Source of the DNA: an uncultured Methanoregula sp.
GTDB lineage: Archaea > Halobacteriota > Methanomicrobia > Methanomicrobiales > Methanospirillaceae
Assembly (NCBI RefSeq): GCF_963667735.1
Contig: NZ_OY763919.1
Coordinates: 248,001 to 312,000 of the forward strand
DNA length: 64,000 nucleotides
Direction of reading: 5' to 3'
Both the position numbers and the translations under genes were made by a program. Positions 32,650-42,281 of the stretch are shown here, piece after piece. Each line of letters starts with the position of its first letter. Position 1 is the stretch's first letter. The notes under the pieces were generated by a model, which did no database searches, was not told where the DNA came from, and saw nothing but the letters and a program-made list of their open reading frames with translations.

Positions 32650-32985
32650 ATGAAAACACAATTGTATGATGGCAGCAGGAAGACCACGGTAGATACCAAG
32701 CTCGATGAATGCCTTTATTCGGCACCGAGGCCTGCAGTTCATTCACCGGATATCCTGAGACAGGGAAAAGATCTTTACTTCCATACCGATTCGGAAAAGA
32801 AGATCACGTATTACCTGCATCTCTGGTCCCTTGGAAAAAAGAGCGCAGACAAGATCATGCCCGTCTCACCGGCAACTGCGGAGCGGTTCCTGCGGAGCAA
32901 GGGACTGGTCTGCAACCTCTTCCCGAAAAACGATCCCATCGCAACGCTCTACAACTGGGGCTATGGGATTGCAGAAGAGTTCTGA
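32650..32985 (+). CDS. Unknown 111-residue protein
   Basis: The family is not recognised. The product is soluble and basic, with central segments LYFHTDSEKKITYYLHLWSL (about residues 45-64) and NLFPKNDPIATLYNWGYGI near the C-terminus; the Trp, His and Tyr content suggests a small globular domain. GGAG lies eight bases before ATG 32650, which is preferred over ATG 32530 on that ground. It stands alone between the mcr regulator and the ABC-2 exporter. Confidence 0.6.
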   Translation: MKTQLYDGSRKTTVDTKLDECLYSAPRPAVHSPDILRQGKDLYFHTDSEKKITYYLHLWSLGKKSADKIMPVSPATAERFLRSKGLVCNLFPKNDPIATLYNWGYGIAEEF

Positions 32986-33225
32986 TCTTCCTCTCCTCAT
33001 TTTTCAGGTTGCAGCGGCTCTCCCCGGACCGGGTTTTACGACGTAAAAATCAATCCGGCTCCGGATTGATGAGAATCGCTGTTTTTCCCTCTTGAGGAAG
33101 TATTGCACATCCCCTTTTTTTGATGTTGCGCAAAGGGCAATAAACCCTGAAATACGACATCGTTTCCACTGAGTAACTGCCAAATAAACGCCATACCGGC
33201 GGATTTTCCCGGTCGACCCCAATCG

Positions 33226-33244
33226 GGGCCCGTACAGGGCTTTT
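33226..33244 (-). repeat. GC-rich intergenic repeat, copy 3 (inverted)
   Basis: GGGCCCGTACAGGGC followed by TTTT; it is the reverse complement of the core at 19285-19302. It lies 26 bases from copy 4 in opposite orientation, between convergent genes. Confidence 0.45.
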
Positions 33245-33260
33245 CCTCGTTCGGCCCGGT

Positions 33261-33286
33261 GGAAAATACGCCCGTATCAGGCCCGG
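33261..33286 (+). repeat. GC-rich intergenic repeat, copy 4
   Basis: GGAAAATACGCCCGT followed by ATCAGGCCCGG; its first 15 bases are identical to copy 1 at 14697. AAATACCCCGTT follows about 55 bases later, as it does after copy 1, so the repeat may extend over about 80 bases. Confidence 0.5.
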
Positions 33287-33335
33287 TTTCGGGTATCCCC
33301 ACTCTTCAGGTTTCCTGTAAATACCCCGTTATCCA

Positions 33336-34061
33336 TTATACCGTCATCTTCCGGAAGACCCGCATGCAGACGGCAAGGACCGCAACGCACAGCAGGGCAA
33401 GGATCCCCATCTGCATGAAGGGAACTACACCGGCTTCCACCGACCGGATCGCGTCGATGGCAAAGCTGAGCGGGTTGACATGGGCGATCGCTGAAAGCCA
33501 CGGTGGCATTACGCTGTAGGGCATCAGGGCGCTCGATGTGAAGAAGAGCGGCATCGAGATCATGGTGTTGACGGCCGCATACGAATCATGATCCCCGACA
33601 TAGAGCGCAAGCGTTGTCGCAAGACCCGAGAGGAGGATTCCGAAGAGGAGCAGGATCAGGTAGATCATGGCATACTGGGGAAGCGAGAGGATTGTCGCAC
33701 CGATGAGCGTTGCCACGACAAGGATGATCGTGGACTGGATCACCCCCCGGATGGTGATGAACAGGATCTTGCCAAAGAGGATGCTCTCCCGCGGTGTCGG
33801 GAGCGCCAGGAACTTGTTGAGAAAGCCGAGGATCTTGTCAAACATCAGAAGCGCCCCGCCCTGGAGCGAGGAAGCAAGCATGGTCATGACGAGGATGCCG
33901 GGCGTGATGAAGTCCAGGTAATTTCCCGTAAAGGTGACCGGAAGCGCAAGGCCCACAAAGATCAGCCAGGCAGCCGGCATGACGAGCATGGCAATCACGG
34001 CGACTTTGCCCCGGGCCCATTTGACCAGGTCCCGCTGCATGTAATACCAGATGCCGCTCAT
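33336..34061 (-). CDS. ABC-2 type exporter permease
   Basis: This 241-residue protein has six hydrophobic segments in the ABC-2/DrrB layout: an N-terminal amphipathic helix and a first span (IAMLVMPAAWLIFVGLALP near residue 23), then FITPGILVMTMLASS, VIQSTIILVVATLIG, MIYLILLLFGILLSG, ISMPLFFTSSALMPYSVMPP, and a final LALLCVAVLAVCMRV. The typical PLFF-SSA-P region of this family is present. It exports an unknown substrate with the ATPase encoded upstream, which it overlaps by ATGA. Confidence 0.88.
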   Translation of the reverse strand: MSGIWYYMQRDLVKWARGKVAVIAMLVMPAAWLIFVGLALPVTFTGNYLDFITPGILVMTMLASSLQGGALLMFDKILGFLNKFLALPTPRESILFGKILFITIRGVIQSTIILVVATLIGATILSLPQYAMIYLILLLFGILLSGLATTLALYVGDHDSYAAVNTMISMPLFFTSSALMPYSVMPPWLSAIAHVNPLSFAIDAIRSVEAGVVPFMQMGILALLCVAVLAVCMRVFRKMTV

Positions 34062-35014
34062 TTGCGCCTCCGCAGCATGGTCCGGAACTGCTGGTCGTTG
34101 AAGGACCGGGGCTCGTCCTGGTTCCCCACGGCGTGGAGGAAGACGTCGTCCAGGCTGGGCTCGCGGAGCGAGAGCGACCGGATGACCATGCCATTGTCGG
34201 AAAAAGCTCCCGCAATGAGCGGCAGAGCCTCTTTCCCGTTCTCCGCAGCAAACGAGATCTCGTCACCGTCCTGCCCGATAAGACGGACACCCTCGATTGC
34301 GGGGATAGTGACCGATCCTGTGACCCGCGCGGTAATGACGTCGGTCATCAGATCGGATTTCAGTTCGGATGGCCGCCCGAGGGCAACAACCCGCCCTTTG
34401 CTCACGATCCCGACCCGGTCGCAGTACTGGTCCGCCTCGTCCATGTAATGCGTGGTGACAAAGATGGTCATGCCGCTGTTGCGCAGGGCACCGATGTGCT
34501 CCCAGATCTTTTTCCTGGCCGCAACGTCAAGACCAATCGTGGGCTCGTCCAGGAAGAGGACTGCCGGCTCATGCACCAACGCCTGGGCGAGCTCCAGCCG
34601 CCGCCTCATGCCGCCGGAATAATTCTTGACGAGATCGTCGGCTCGGTCGGTGAGTTCCATGATCGCGAGGACCTCGTCGACCTTCTCATTTGGCCGGGGA
34701 ATCCCGTAGAGATGGGCAAAGAAGAGGACATTCTCCCGGCCGGTGAGCTTGATGTCGACTGCCATGTCCTGCGGTACATAGCTGAGCTGCCGGCGGACAT
34801 TCTCCCCTTCGCGGACCGTATCGTACCCGCAGACGCTTGCCGACCCTTCGGTCGGACGCAGAAGAGTGGTGAGCATCAGCACCGTTGTCGTCTTCCCGGA
34901 ACCGTTGGGTCCCAGCAGGCCGAAGATCTCGTTATTCACCGAGAGGGTGAGATGATCGACTGCACAGAGCGAGTCGTAATACCGGGTCAGGTCAATTGTC
35001 TCGATTGCGTTCAT
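34058..35014 (-). CDS. ABC-2 type exporter ATPase (DrrA/CcmA-like)
   Basis: This 318-residue protein has Walker A GPNGSGKTT near residue 36, Q-loop YVPQDM, signature YSGGMRRRLELAQAL near 134, Walker B VLFLDEPTIGLD near 157, and switch His in VTTHYMDEADQ. The C-terminal 100 residues form the usual DrrA extension. It lies 34 bases after the CobN-like gene on the same strand and is probably in its operon, so the exported substrate may relate to tetrapyrrole or metal handling, but drug-type export is equally compatible. Confidence 0.88.
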   Translation of the reverse strand: MNAIETIDLTRYYDSLCAVDHLTLSVNNEIFGLLGPNGSGKTTTVLMLTTLLRPTEGSASVCGYDTVREGENVRRQLSYVPQDMAVDIKLTGRENVLFFAHLYGIPRPNEKVDEVLAIMELTDRADDLVKNYSGGMRRRLELAQALVHEPAVLFLDEPTIGLDVAARKKIWEHIGALRNSGMTIFVTTHYMDEADQYCDRVGIVSKGRVVALGRPSELKSDLMTDVITARVTGSVTIPAIEGVRLIGQDGDEISFAAENGKEALPLIAGAFSDNGMVIRSLSLREPSLDDVFLHAVGNQDEPRSFNDQQFRTMLRRRK

Positions 35015-35048
35015 CAGGCTTCCTGTGTACCACGGTATGGCACCGCGA

Positions 35049-38000
35049 TCATCGTGAATGTTTTGCGTGCACTTTGTCCATGAGATCCTTCATGGCGCTT
35101 CCCCACAGGGCATTGTCATCCGGAGTAACGATATCCACGTTGCCCCCCTGGAAATCGCCCTGGCCGGACTGGTCTTCCATCCAGGACTCGATCTCCAGAT
35201 AGTTCTTTTTGAGCTCATCGAGCACGTGGGGATCGGCATCCCAGAGGCTGCGCTGGCTGGCTTCCAGGAGCCGTCTTGCGATCTCTTCGAGTGCATGGGG
35301 ATTGTTCTCCTCAAAAAACTCCCGCATCTCCCCGCTATTGACAAACGTGTCGGCGATCTCGTTGAAGATCCAGTCGTCGACTTCCTGCGTGGAGGCGGAC
35401 CAGCCGTACACGCGGGTCACCCGTTTCATGATATCGGAAGCGCCCTTGTACCCGTGGTCCTTCATGCCGTCGATCCACTTCGGGTTTAAGAGTTTTGTCC
35501 GGACAACTCTGCGGATCTCGTCGGCAAGGTCCCGGACTTCAACGTTCTCTGGCTCGCGGGTATCCCCGTAATAGGGCTTCACCTCGTTGCCGGAATAATG
35601 GCGGGCTGCGGCCGTGAATCCTCCGTGGGTGCCGAAATAACAGCAGCAGCCAAGGAGATCGTGCTCGTCGGACTGGACCTTGTTGAACGTGACCGAGACG
35701 GTCGACAAGGCAGATGCCAGCTGACCGTGGGCATCCTTTCCCTGCACATCCCGGCCATAGGCATACCCGTTGTAGGCGACAAAGATGTCGGCAAGATCGG
35801 CCTGGGTCTTCCAGGCGCTGGCAAGCACCGCGAGGTTCACGCCGCTTGCGTACGAGCCGGGCCGGGAGGAGAAGATGCGGAGCGTGGCATCCCGGAGCAC
35901 GGATCCGTCTTCCGCCATTGACTTCTGCACGTGCCGGCGCACGAAATTCTTTTCCAAAGGCTCGTCAAGCGCTGCCACAGCCCGGACTGCATCGTCGAGC
36001 AGTTCATAGCAGTTGGCAAAATTGTCCCGGAGGATACCGGTGGTCCTGACCGTTATATCGATACGGGGGTGGCCGAGCTTGTGGAGCGGGATTATCTCGA
36101 ATGATTTCACCTGGCCGTTCTTCTGCCAGACCGGCCGGACTCCAAGGAGCCAGAGCATCTCGGCAAACATCTCGCCATCCGACGCCATGATGTCGCCGGC
36201 CATCCAGTAAAATGCCACATTCTCGGGAATCTTTCCTTCTTCCCGGGAATATTTCTCAATAAGGGCATCGGCAAGGCGCTGGCCCACCCGCCACGCGGCC
36301 TGGGTGGGGACGCGGTACGGGTCGAGCGAATAGAAATTCCGGCCGGTCGGGAGCACGTCCTCGTGCCCGCGGGTGATCTGGCCGGATGGCCCTGCCGGTA
36401 TATACCGGCCGTCCATCCCGTGCAGGAGGGATCCGGTCTCATCCGACTCATCGATCCGCCGGTTGATATCGATTATACGGGCCCGGAGAGCGTCCAGGGC
36501 TTCGACATCCCCGTTCGGGATCCGCCTCCCGAAGATCAGGGCAACGGGACAGACAGGCCGGTCCAGCACGGATGCAACGAACCGGTCCAGTTCCAGGTCG
36601 ACCTGTTCGAGGATCGCCCCATAGGACAGGCAGAGTTCGTCGGAATAACGATCCTGGCCGGTGAGCAGGCCTGTCAGATCGAATCCCAGGACTTTTGCAA
36701 TAATCCGGCGGGGGGACGAGTCACCGGTATCGAATCGGATGATGGAGCTGATGAATTCAACACAGCGATCGCCCGAAGGAAGTTCGCCGAAGATGTGCAT
36801 CCCCGACTGGATCCGGGTGTTGCGGATCTTCGAAAGAGCTTCGTGGGCTTTTGCAACCATGATGGAAAGAGGCATCCCGCGATCCAGGTGCATGTCCCGA
36901 TCAAGGTTTGCCCGGACAAGGGCATCGCTGAGCTGGTGCTGAAGTGCATGGGCCCGGGCGGGATCGTTCTTTGTGGTCTCGTACTCGGTAAGAATGGTGT
37001 CGATCTCTTCGAGCCCCTCGTACAATCCGCTGCCGGTCATGACGGTCTGCATGTGGTCGACGATTACCGCATAACCCCGCCTTTTTGCAATCGTTCCCTC
37101 GGCAGGGTTGTCGGAATTGTAGATGTACAGGAACGGGGCCGTGCCTGCAACGATATCTGGGAAGCATTCCTGCGAGAGGCCCACCCCTTTGCCCGGCAGG
37201 AATTCAAGGCTGCCGTGCGTCCCCACGTGGACGATGACATCTGCCTTGTGGATCTGCTGGATCCAGTAATATGTTGCAAGGTACTGGTGGGGCGGGGGAC
37301 ACTTGGGATCGTGGAGGATCTTGCAGACCGTGCCATCGCACCGCGAGCCATAGCACCCGCGCTTTGGCTGGACGTGTACCGTGGCATTGCCAAGCGACAG
37401 GCCGGTGATCAGCAGGGTTCCGTCAAGGACCATCCCCTCGCCGGGGGGTTCTCCCCAGGTATCGTTCACCCGCTGCTGCACCGGAGCCGGAAGCGAATGA
37501 AAATATTGCAGATAGGTGACAAGATCCATCCTTGCAAGGGCCCCGCCGTTTGCAACGATATCCCGGGTTGTTGTCCACCGGAATTCCGAGATCGCTTTTT
37601 TTCTCTGGATCTGTTCAACAAGATCCTTACCGGATGCCGGAACTGATACGGTGTATCCGGCGCCGGCCATCTTCGTTAAGATCCGCACAAGACTTTCGAG
37701 CGTGTCGAGATTGGAGCCTCCGCCGATATTCGCCTCGATCCCGGCGCACGGGTTGTTGTTGAGGATGAACGCAACCCTGCGATCGCTGGCGGGTTTTTTG
37801 GCAAGGCTGATCCATTGCCGGACCCTGGCTGCGATCTTCCTGCACCGGTCCGGAACGGCTTCCCGGGTCTTCCCGCCACCCTCTTCGCTCCGGCTCGTGC
37901 CGATGAAGACCGGCTCGATTGTGCCTTCGAACTCAGGGAGCGCAACCGCCCACCCGACATCCATGGAGAGTCCCTCCGAGGCCTGCCACTGATCAAGGGT

Positions 38001-38855
38001 CATGTACATGGAGACCACCGGAGAGAAGACCGGGATTCCTGCTGCCCGGAGAAAGCCGATGCCTCCCGATGTAAGGGACCTGCCAGAGGTATTGTCCCTC
38101 ACCGATCCAAAGAGGAACGGGATGAGCTTGACAATAGCGTTGACAACGGGGACGCCGTTCCTGAACAGGTACTCCGAGACCACCTCGGTCATCCCGCGGG
38201 CGCCCAGGGCATCGTCCCGGATGGCATACGTGAAGACCGGTATGACCGAGAGACCCTCCGCTTCGAGGCTGCGGATGAGCGCATCTTCAAGGGTAACATT
38301 TCCGGCAGCCCAGGAGGTCCGGGAAAAGACCAGGCCGACCCGGTATTTTCCTAAATCGCGCTCGCCGTACCAGGCAAGATAGTCGGCAGGATTTGCAAAT
38401 GCCCCGGGTGCATCGGGATGGTACAGTCCTTCCCAGGGAACATCGGCCGGAGGGGCGACAGGGCAGTCTTTTCCAGAGATCTCTTTTTCAATATACCGGA
38501 GAAGATTTGCGAAATTTTCATCGCCGTTATTGGTGATGTACCGGTGGCAGGTGGTCACGATCTCCGACTCAACGGTCGACTGCGTCCAGAACGAGGGATC
38601 GGGACCGAGCGAGATGACCGGTACCGTCTCGCGTATTATTGCGATCTCCCGGTCCACCTGCTCCCAGAACATATCGGACGTATGGTACACGAGAATGACG
38701 TCCGACTGTCTCATGGACGCGATCGCCTCGTCCCTTTTTTCAGGAAGGTCTTCCAGTACCCGGGTCGGATAGATGGCGCAGTCTATGCCACTGGCTTCTG
38801 CTGCGCGTTTGAGTACCGGGGCATACGACCCCCACATGATCGAAGTGATTTTCAT
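35049..38855 (-). CDS. cobN: CobN-like cobalt/magnesium chelatase large subunit
   Basis: This 1268-residue protein is of full CobN/BchH length. The N-terminal domain starts MKITSIMWGSYAPVLKRAAE; the body has the CobN core motifs NRCARQ-like VHVQPKRGCYGSRCDG near residue 490, the chelatase signature VHVGTHGSLEFLPGKGVGLS near 545, and LLGCCCYFGTHGGFTAAAR near 1075. With ChlI/ChlD-type partners it would insert a metal into a tetrapyrrole using ATP. The partner gene diverges from it across a 240-base promoter gap. Methanogens generally insert cobalt and nickel with small CbiX/CfbA chelatases, so this protein's metal and substrate are not established. Confidence 0.9.
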   Translation of the reverse strand: MKITSIMWGSYAPVLKRAAEASGIDCAIYPTRVLEDLPEKRDEAIASMRQSDVILVYHTSDMFWEQVDREIAIIRETVPVISLGPDPSFWTQSTVESEIVTTCHRYITNNGDENFANLLRYIEKEISGKDCPVAPPADVPWEGLYHPDAPGAFANPADYLAWYGERDLGKYRVGLVFSRTSWAAGNVTLEDALIRSLEAEGLSVIPVFTYAIRDDALGARGMTEVVSEYLFRNGVPVVNAIVKLIPFLFGSVRDNTSGRSLTSGGIGFLRAAGIPVFSPVVSMYMTLDQWQASEGLSMDVGWAVALPEFEGTIEPVFIGTSRSEEGGGKTREAVPDRCRKIAARVRQWISLAKKPASDRRVAFILNNNPCAGIEANIGGGSNLDTLESLVRILTKMAGAGYTVSVPASGKDLVEQIQRKKAISEFRWTTTRDIVANGGALARMDLVTYLQYFHSLPAPVQQRVNDTWGEPPGEGMVLDGTLLITGLSLGNATVHVQPKRGCYGSRCDGTVCKILHDPKCPPPHQYLATYYWIQQIHKADVIVHVGTHGSLEFLPGKGVGLSQECFPDIVAGTAPFLYIYNSDNPAEGTIAKRRGYAVIVDHMQTVMTGSGLYEGLEEIDTILTEYETTKNDPARAHALQHQLSDALVRANLDRDMHLDRGMPLSIMVAKAHEALSKIRNTRIQSGMHIFGELPSGDRCVEFISSIIRFDTGDSSPRRIIAKVLGFDLTGLLTGQDRYSDELCLSYGAILEQVDLELDRFVASVLDRPVCPVALIFGRRIPNGDVEALDALRARIIDINRRIDESDETGSLLHGMDGRYIPAGPSGQITRGHEDVLPTGRNFYSLDPYRVPTQAAWRVGQRLADALIEKYSREEGKIPENVAFYWMAGDIMASDGEMFAEMLWLLGVRPVWQKNGQVKSFEIIPLHKLGHPRIDITVRTTGILRDNFANCYELLDDAVRAVAALDEPLEKNFVRRHVQKSMAEDGSVLRDATLRIFSSRPGSYASGVNLAVLASAWKTQADLADIFVAYNGYAYGRDVQGKDAHGQLASALSTVSVTFNKVQSDEHDLLGCCCYFGTHGGFTAAARHYSGNEVKPYYGDTREPENVEVRDLADEIRRVVRTKLLNPKWIDGMKDHGYKGASDIMKRVTRVYGWSASTQEVDDWIFNEIADTFVNSGEMREFFEENNPHALEEIARRLLEASQRSLWDADPHVLDELKKNYLEIESWMEDQSGQGDFQGGNVDIVTPDDNALWGSAMKDLMDKVHAKHSR

Positions 38856-38953
38856 GACGTTTTCTCCTGGCCCGGGTCTCCGGAGAACACAGGCGGGACA
38901 GTTTTTCGTACCTTGAAATGTGCATTTTTCAATGTTAATAATATTTTGAATCG

Positions 38954-38971
38954 TGTTATTCGATTATAACA
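38954..38971. promoter_or_regulatory. TGTTAT-N6-ATAACA inverted repeat between cobN-like and chlID genes
   Basis: A perfect 6-bp inverted repeat with spacer TCGATT in the AT-rich divergent promoter region. TGTTA/TAACA half-sites are known for some non-enterobacterial NikR operators, although with longer spacing. It may be an operator for metal-dependent control of both sides. Confidence 0.35.
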
Positions 38972-39094
38972 AATAGAAAAACGTAATACCCCTTGATAAT
39001 AAAAATACCAATTACATTATCAGGTATACCAGGATCGTTCAGCGATCACAATTCAGTAAGATACAGTATCTGATTCGTAAACTTGAGGCCCGAT

Positions 39095-41044
39095 ATGAAT
39101 TATTCCGAGACCATCTACCCGTTTTCAGCAATTGTCGGCCAGGAGCAGATGAAAAAAGCCCTGATCTTCAATGCCATCAATCCCGGGATCGGCGGCGTCC
39201 TGATCCGGGGCGAGAAAGGCACGGCCAAGTCCACGGCAGCCCGGGCGCTCGTCCGGCTTCTCCCGGAAAAGTGCGTTGCAGAGGGGTGCCTCTTCGGGTG
39301 CGATCCCCGGGATACCAGACACATGTGCCGGGAGTGCAGGGAGAAACAGCCGGGACCAAAATCCAGGAGGGCTCCCATGAAAGTGGTCGAGCTCCCGATC
39401 AGCGCAACGGAGGACAAGGTTGTTGGAAGCCTCGACATCGGCCATGCCCTGAAAAGCGGGGAGAAGAAGTTTGAGCCGGGTATTCTTGCAGAAGCCAACC
39501 GGAACATCCTCTACGTGGACGAGGTGAACCTCCTGAACGATCACATCGTGGACGTCCTTCTCGATGCAGCCGCTATGGGGACGAACTTCATCGAGCGGGA
39601 GGGGGTCTCCTACACTCACCCGTCGTCATTCATCCTGATCGGCACCATGAACCCGGAGGAGGGGGAGCTCCGGCCCCAGCTCCTCGACCGGTTCGGCCTC
39701 TGCGTGGACATCGAAGGAATCCGGGATGTGGAGACCCGTATCGACGTCATAAAGAGAAGGCAGGCGTACGAGAGCGATCCGGAGACATTCATACATGGAT
39801 GGGATGCAGAGGAGCAGGAACTCCGCTCGCGTATCCTCATCGCAAAGGAACTCCTTTCCCGGGTCAGCATGCCGGACGATATCCTCCGGATGATCGCACA
39901 GATCTGCATCGATATGGCAGTCGACGGCCACCGGGCAGACATAACGATGATGAAGACCGCTGCAACGATAGCGGCCTGGAACAACCGGACCGTGGTGGAC
40001 GAGGACGATGTTCGGGAAGCGGCAAATCTCGTCCTCTCCCACCGCATGCGGCGCAGGCCGTTCTCGGACCAGCAGATGGATCACAAGAAGATGGAGGAGT
40101 CCATCCAGAATTCGAAAAAAGAGCAGAAATCCCCGGACCGGAAGAACGAACAGCACGATCACCCGCACCCGGAGGAGAAACCGGTGCCGGACAGCTCGGC
40201 AACGACCGCAGCTCCCGAGGGATCGCCGTTTGGCATCGACCAGCAGAAGATAGCGCTCCCGCATCGCGCGGACTCTGTCAGGCGGGAGGGAGACGGGAAG
40301 AGAAGCACAACCGAATCCCGGGACGGACGGTATGTCCGGAGCCGGGTTATGGAAACCCCGCATGCAGATATCGCGCTCGATGCAACGCTGCGGGCTGCCG
40401 CCCCGTTCCAGAACGGGCGGAAAGGATCCCTTGCAATAAAGATCGAGCCCTCTGATCTGCGCGAGAAAGTCCGTGAGCGGAAGACCGCAAACACGATCCT
40501 CTTTGTGGTCGATGCGAGCGGCAGCATGGGAGCTGAGCAGCGGATGACCGCGGTCAAAGGTGCCATCCTCTCGCTCCTGATCGATGCCTACCAGAAGCGG
40601 GACCGGGTGGGGCTCGTGGCATTCCGGGGCTCCGGTGCCGAACTCCTCCTGCCGCCCACCTCGAGCATTGAACTTGCCCGGAAATACATGCAGACACTCC
40701 CGGTCGGGGGAAAGACTCCCCTTGCCCACGGCCTTCTCAAGGGTTTTGAAGTTTTGCAGCGGGAGCAGGCCATCCACCGCAATACAATTCCACGGCTTAT
40801 CCTGGTCTCGGACGGGAAGGCGAACGTGGGCATGGGAACCCGGTCTCCGCTTGAGGATGCAAAAGCCGCAGCCTCCCAGATCCGCGAGGAGGGCATCCCC
40901 TCGCTCGTCATCGATTCCGAACAGAATTTCCTCTCGTTCGGCCTTGCCCGGACCCTTTCCGAAGAGCTTGGCGCCCGGTACATCCGGCTCGAAGACCTGG
41001 AGGCCGGAGAGCTTGCCGGTCTTGTAAAAGGCATCGGGATGTAG
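39095..41044 (+). CDS. Magnesium chelatase-like ChlI-ChlD fusion ATPase
   Basis: This 649-residue protein has an N-terminal AAA+ domain (ChlI): [13 protein letters not shown] near residue 11, Walker [10 protein letters not shown] near 34, Walker [11 protein letters not shown] near 135, and [20 protein letters not shown] near 175. An acidic/Lys-rich linker (about 335-430) leads to a von Willebrand A domain (ChlD): [18 protein letters not shown] near 465, with MIDAS residues DASGS and a later Thr and Asp. It is the ATPase partner of the CobN-like subunit, and the two diverge from one promoter region. ATG 39095 has GAGG seven bases upstream. Two permease/ATPase genes follow, possibly in the same operon. 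Confidence 0.9.
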   Translation: MNYSETIYPFSAIVGQEQMKKALIFNAINPGIGGVLIRGEKGTAKSTAARALVRLLPEKCVAEGCLFGCDPRDTRHMCRECREKQPGPKSRRAPMKVVELPISATEDKVVGSLDIGHALKSGEKKFEPGILAEANRNILYVDEVNLLNDHIVDVLLDAAAMGTNFIEREGVSYTHPSSFILIGTMNPEEGELRPQLLDRFGLCVDIEGIRDVETRIDVIKRRQAYESDPETFIHGWDAEEQELRSRILIAKELLSRVSMPDDILRMIAQICIDMAVDGHRADITMMKTAATIAAWNNRTVVDEDDVREAANLVLSHRMRRRPFSDQQMDHKKMEESIQNSKKEQKSPDRKNEQHDHPHPEEKPVPDSSATTAAPEGSPFGIDQQKIALPHRADSVRREGDGKRSTTESRDGRYVRSRVMETPHADIALDATLRAAAPFQNGRKGSLAIKIEPSDLREKVRERKTANTILFVVDASGSMGAEQRMTAVKGAILSLLIDAYQKRDRVGLVAFRGSGAELLLPPTSSIELARKYMQTLPVGGKTPLAHGLLKGFEVLQREQAIHRNTIPRLILVSDGKANVGMGTRSPLEDAKAAASQIREEGIPSLVIDSEQNFLSFGLARTLSEELGARYIRLEDLEAGELAGLVKGIGM

Positions 41045-41098
41045 GCGGGCACCGGCAATAACAGTGCATCACGGCAGGGACAAAAAACCACAGACACC

Positions 41099-42271
41099 AT
41101 GGCAACCGACGCACCAGTGGATACCCGGGACAGGACAACCGTACATACCCTGTACCATGCCGGCAGTACACGGCGCATTGCCCTGATAGGGATCCTGACC
41201 ATAATTGTCATTGTCTCCGCGATCCTCTCCGCCGGGATCGGGACCATTCCCATCACGCCTGAGGATACGATCCTTGCGATTGCCCACCCGCCGGCAGCAG
41301 CATTCAATGAGATCCTTGCCCGAAACCTGCCGGCAGGATCTTCGGTAATGTCCGGTATACTGGCAGTCATCCCCGCCCCAAAAAATCCCCAGGCCGAGCT
41401 GATCGTTACCGGGTTCCGCCTGCCCCGGATCTTTCTTGCCATTCTCACCGGGGCAAGCCTGGCGGTTGCAGGCGCCGTGATGCAGGGGCTCCTGCGCAAC
41501 CCGCTTGTCAGCCCGTTCACGCTAGGCCTCTCCTCCGCAGCATCGTTCGGTGCGGCCATCGCAATCGTCATCGGGCCGGGCATTGCCGGGGCATGGTTCC
41601 TTCTTGGGGACGACATCTTCATCGTCATTTTGGCATTTCTTTTCGGCTGGCTCTCCATGCTCCTCGTGTACTGGATCTCCCGGTCCCGGGGAACCAACCA
41701 GTCGACCCTGATCCTTGCAGGCGTTGTCATCGGGTACCTGTTCACGGCTGGGGTCATGGCCCTCAAGTACATGACGAGCAACGACAAGCTCCGCGACATC
41801 GTGGTCTGGCTGATGGGCGGGATGTGGGGTGCGAGCTGGACTGCCGTCCTTTTGCTGCTCCCGCTCTGCCTCATCTGCTTCATCCTTCTCGAACAAAGGG
41901 CCTGGGATCTCAACGCCCTCGCGGCCGGCGACGATGTTGCAAAGAACCTCGGCATCGATGTGAAAAAATTCCGCCTCACCGGCCTGATGATCTGTACGTT
42001 TGCCGCCTCCTGCTGCATGGCATTTACCGGCATCATCGGCTTTGTCGGGCTCATGGCGCCGCACATCTGCCGGATGTTCATCGGAAACGATCACCGGTAC
42101 CTCATCCCCTGTTCTGCACTTCTCGGGGCAGCCATACTCCTCATCTCCGATACGGCGGCAAGGACCATCATGAGCCCGGTTGAGATCCCGGTCGGCATCA
42201 TCATGTACATCATCGGGGGGATCTTCTTCCTCTTCTTAATCATGCGATCAAAAGGGCGGGGCCTGTACTAG
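41099..42271 (+). CDS. Metal-chelate ABC transporter permease (FecCD family)
   Basis: This 390-residue permease has a 30-residue charged N-terminus and FecCD signatures: LPRIFLAILTGASLAVAGAV near residue 115, MQGLLRNPLVSPFTLGLSSA just after, and GFVGLMAPHICRMFIGNDH near 315. It is longer than usual by about 60 residues: a segment of about 50 residues between the first span and the signature (EILARNLPAGSSVMSGILA) makes an extra loop. The ATPase follows by ten bases. No binding protein is encoded next to it, so it must use one from elsewhere. Context with the chelatase genes suggests a tetrapyrrole or metal chelate. Confidence 0.88.
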   Translation: MATDAPVDTRDRTTVHTLYHAGSTRRIALIGILTIIVIVSAILSAGIGTIPITPEDTILAIAHPPAAAFNEILARNLPAGSSVMSGILAVIPAPKNPQAELIVTGFRLPRIFLAILTGASLAVAGAVMQGLLRNPLVSPFTLGLSSAASFGAAIAIVIGPGIAGAWFLLGDDIFIVILAFLFGWLSMLLVYWISRSRGTNQSTLILAGVVIGYLFTAGVMALKYMTSNDKLRDIVVWLMGGMWGASWTAVLLLLPLCLICFILLEQRAWDLNALAAGDDVAKNLGIDVKKFRLTGLMICTFAASCCMAFTGIIGFVGLMAPHICRMFIGNDHRYLIPCSALLGAAILLISDTAARTIMSPVEIPVGIIMYIIGGIFFLFLIMRSKGRGLY

Positions 42272-42281
42272 CGGGGGCATT

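Larger units (their letters stand above)
32986..33335. other. Intergenic region with two GC-rich repeat copies
   Basis: It is flanked by the ends of convergent genes. It contains copies 3 and 4 of the intergenic repeat (33226-33244 and 33261-33286), each followed or preceded by T-rich DNA. No gene was supported. Confidence 0.6.

Noticed and set aside
39615..42081. Long minus-strand frames opposite the chlID and permease genes
   Set aside because: They are shadows produced by biased codon use in GC-rich genes; the plus-strand frames carry clear family motifs.
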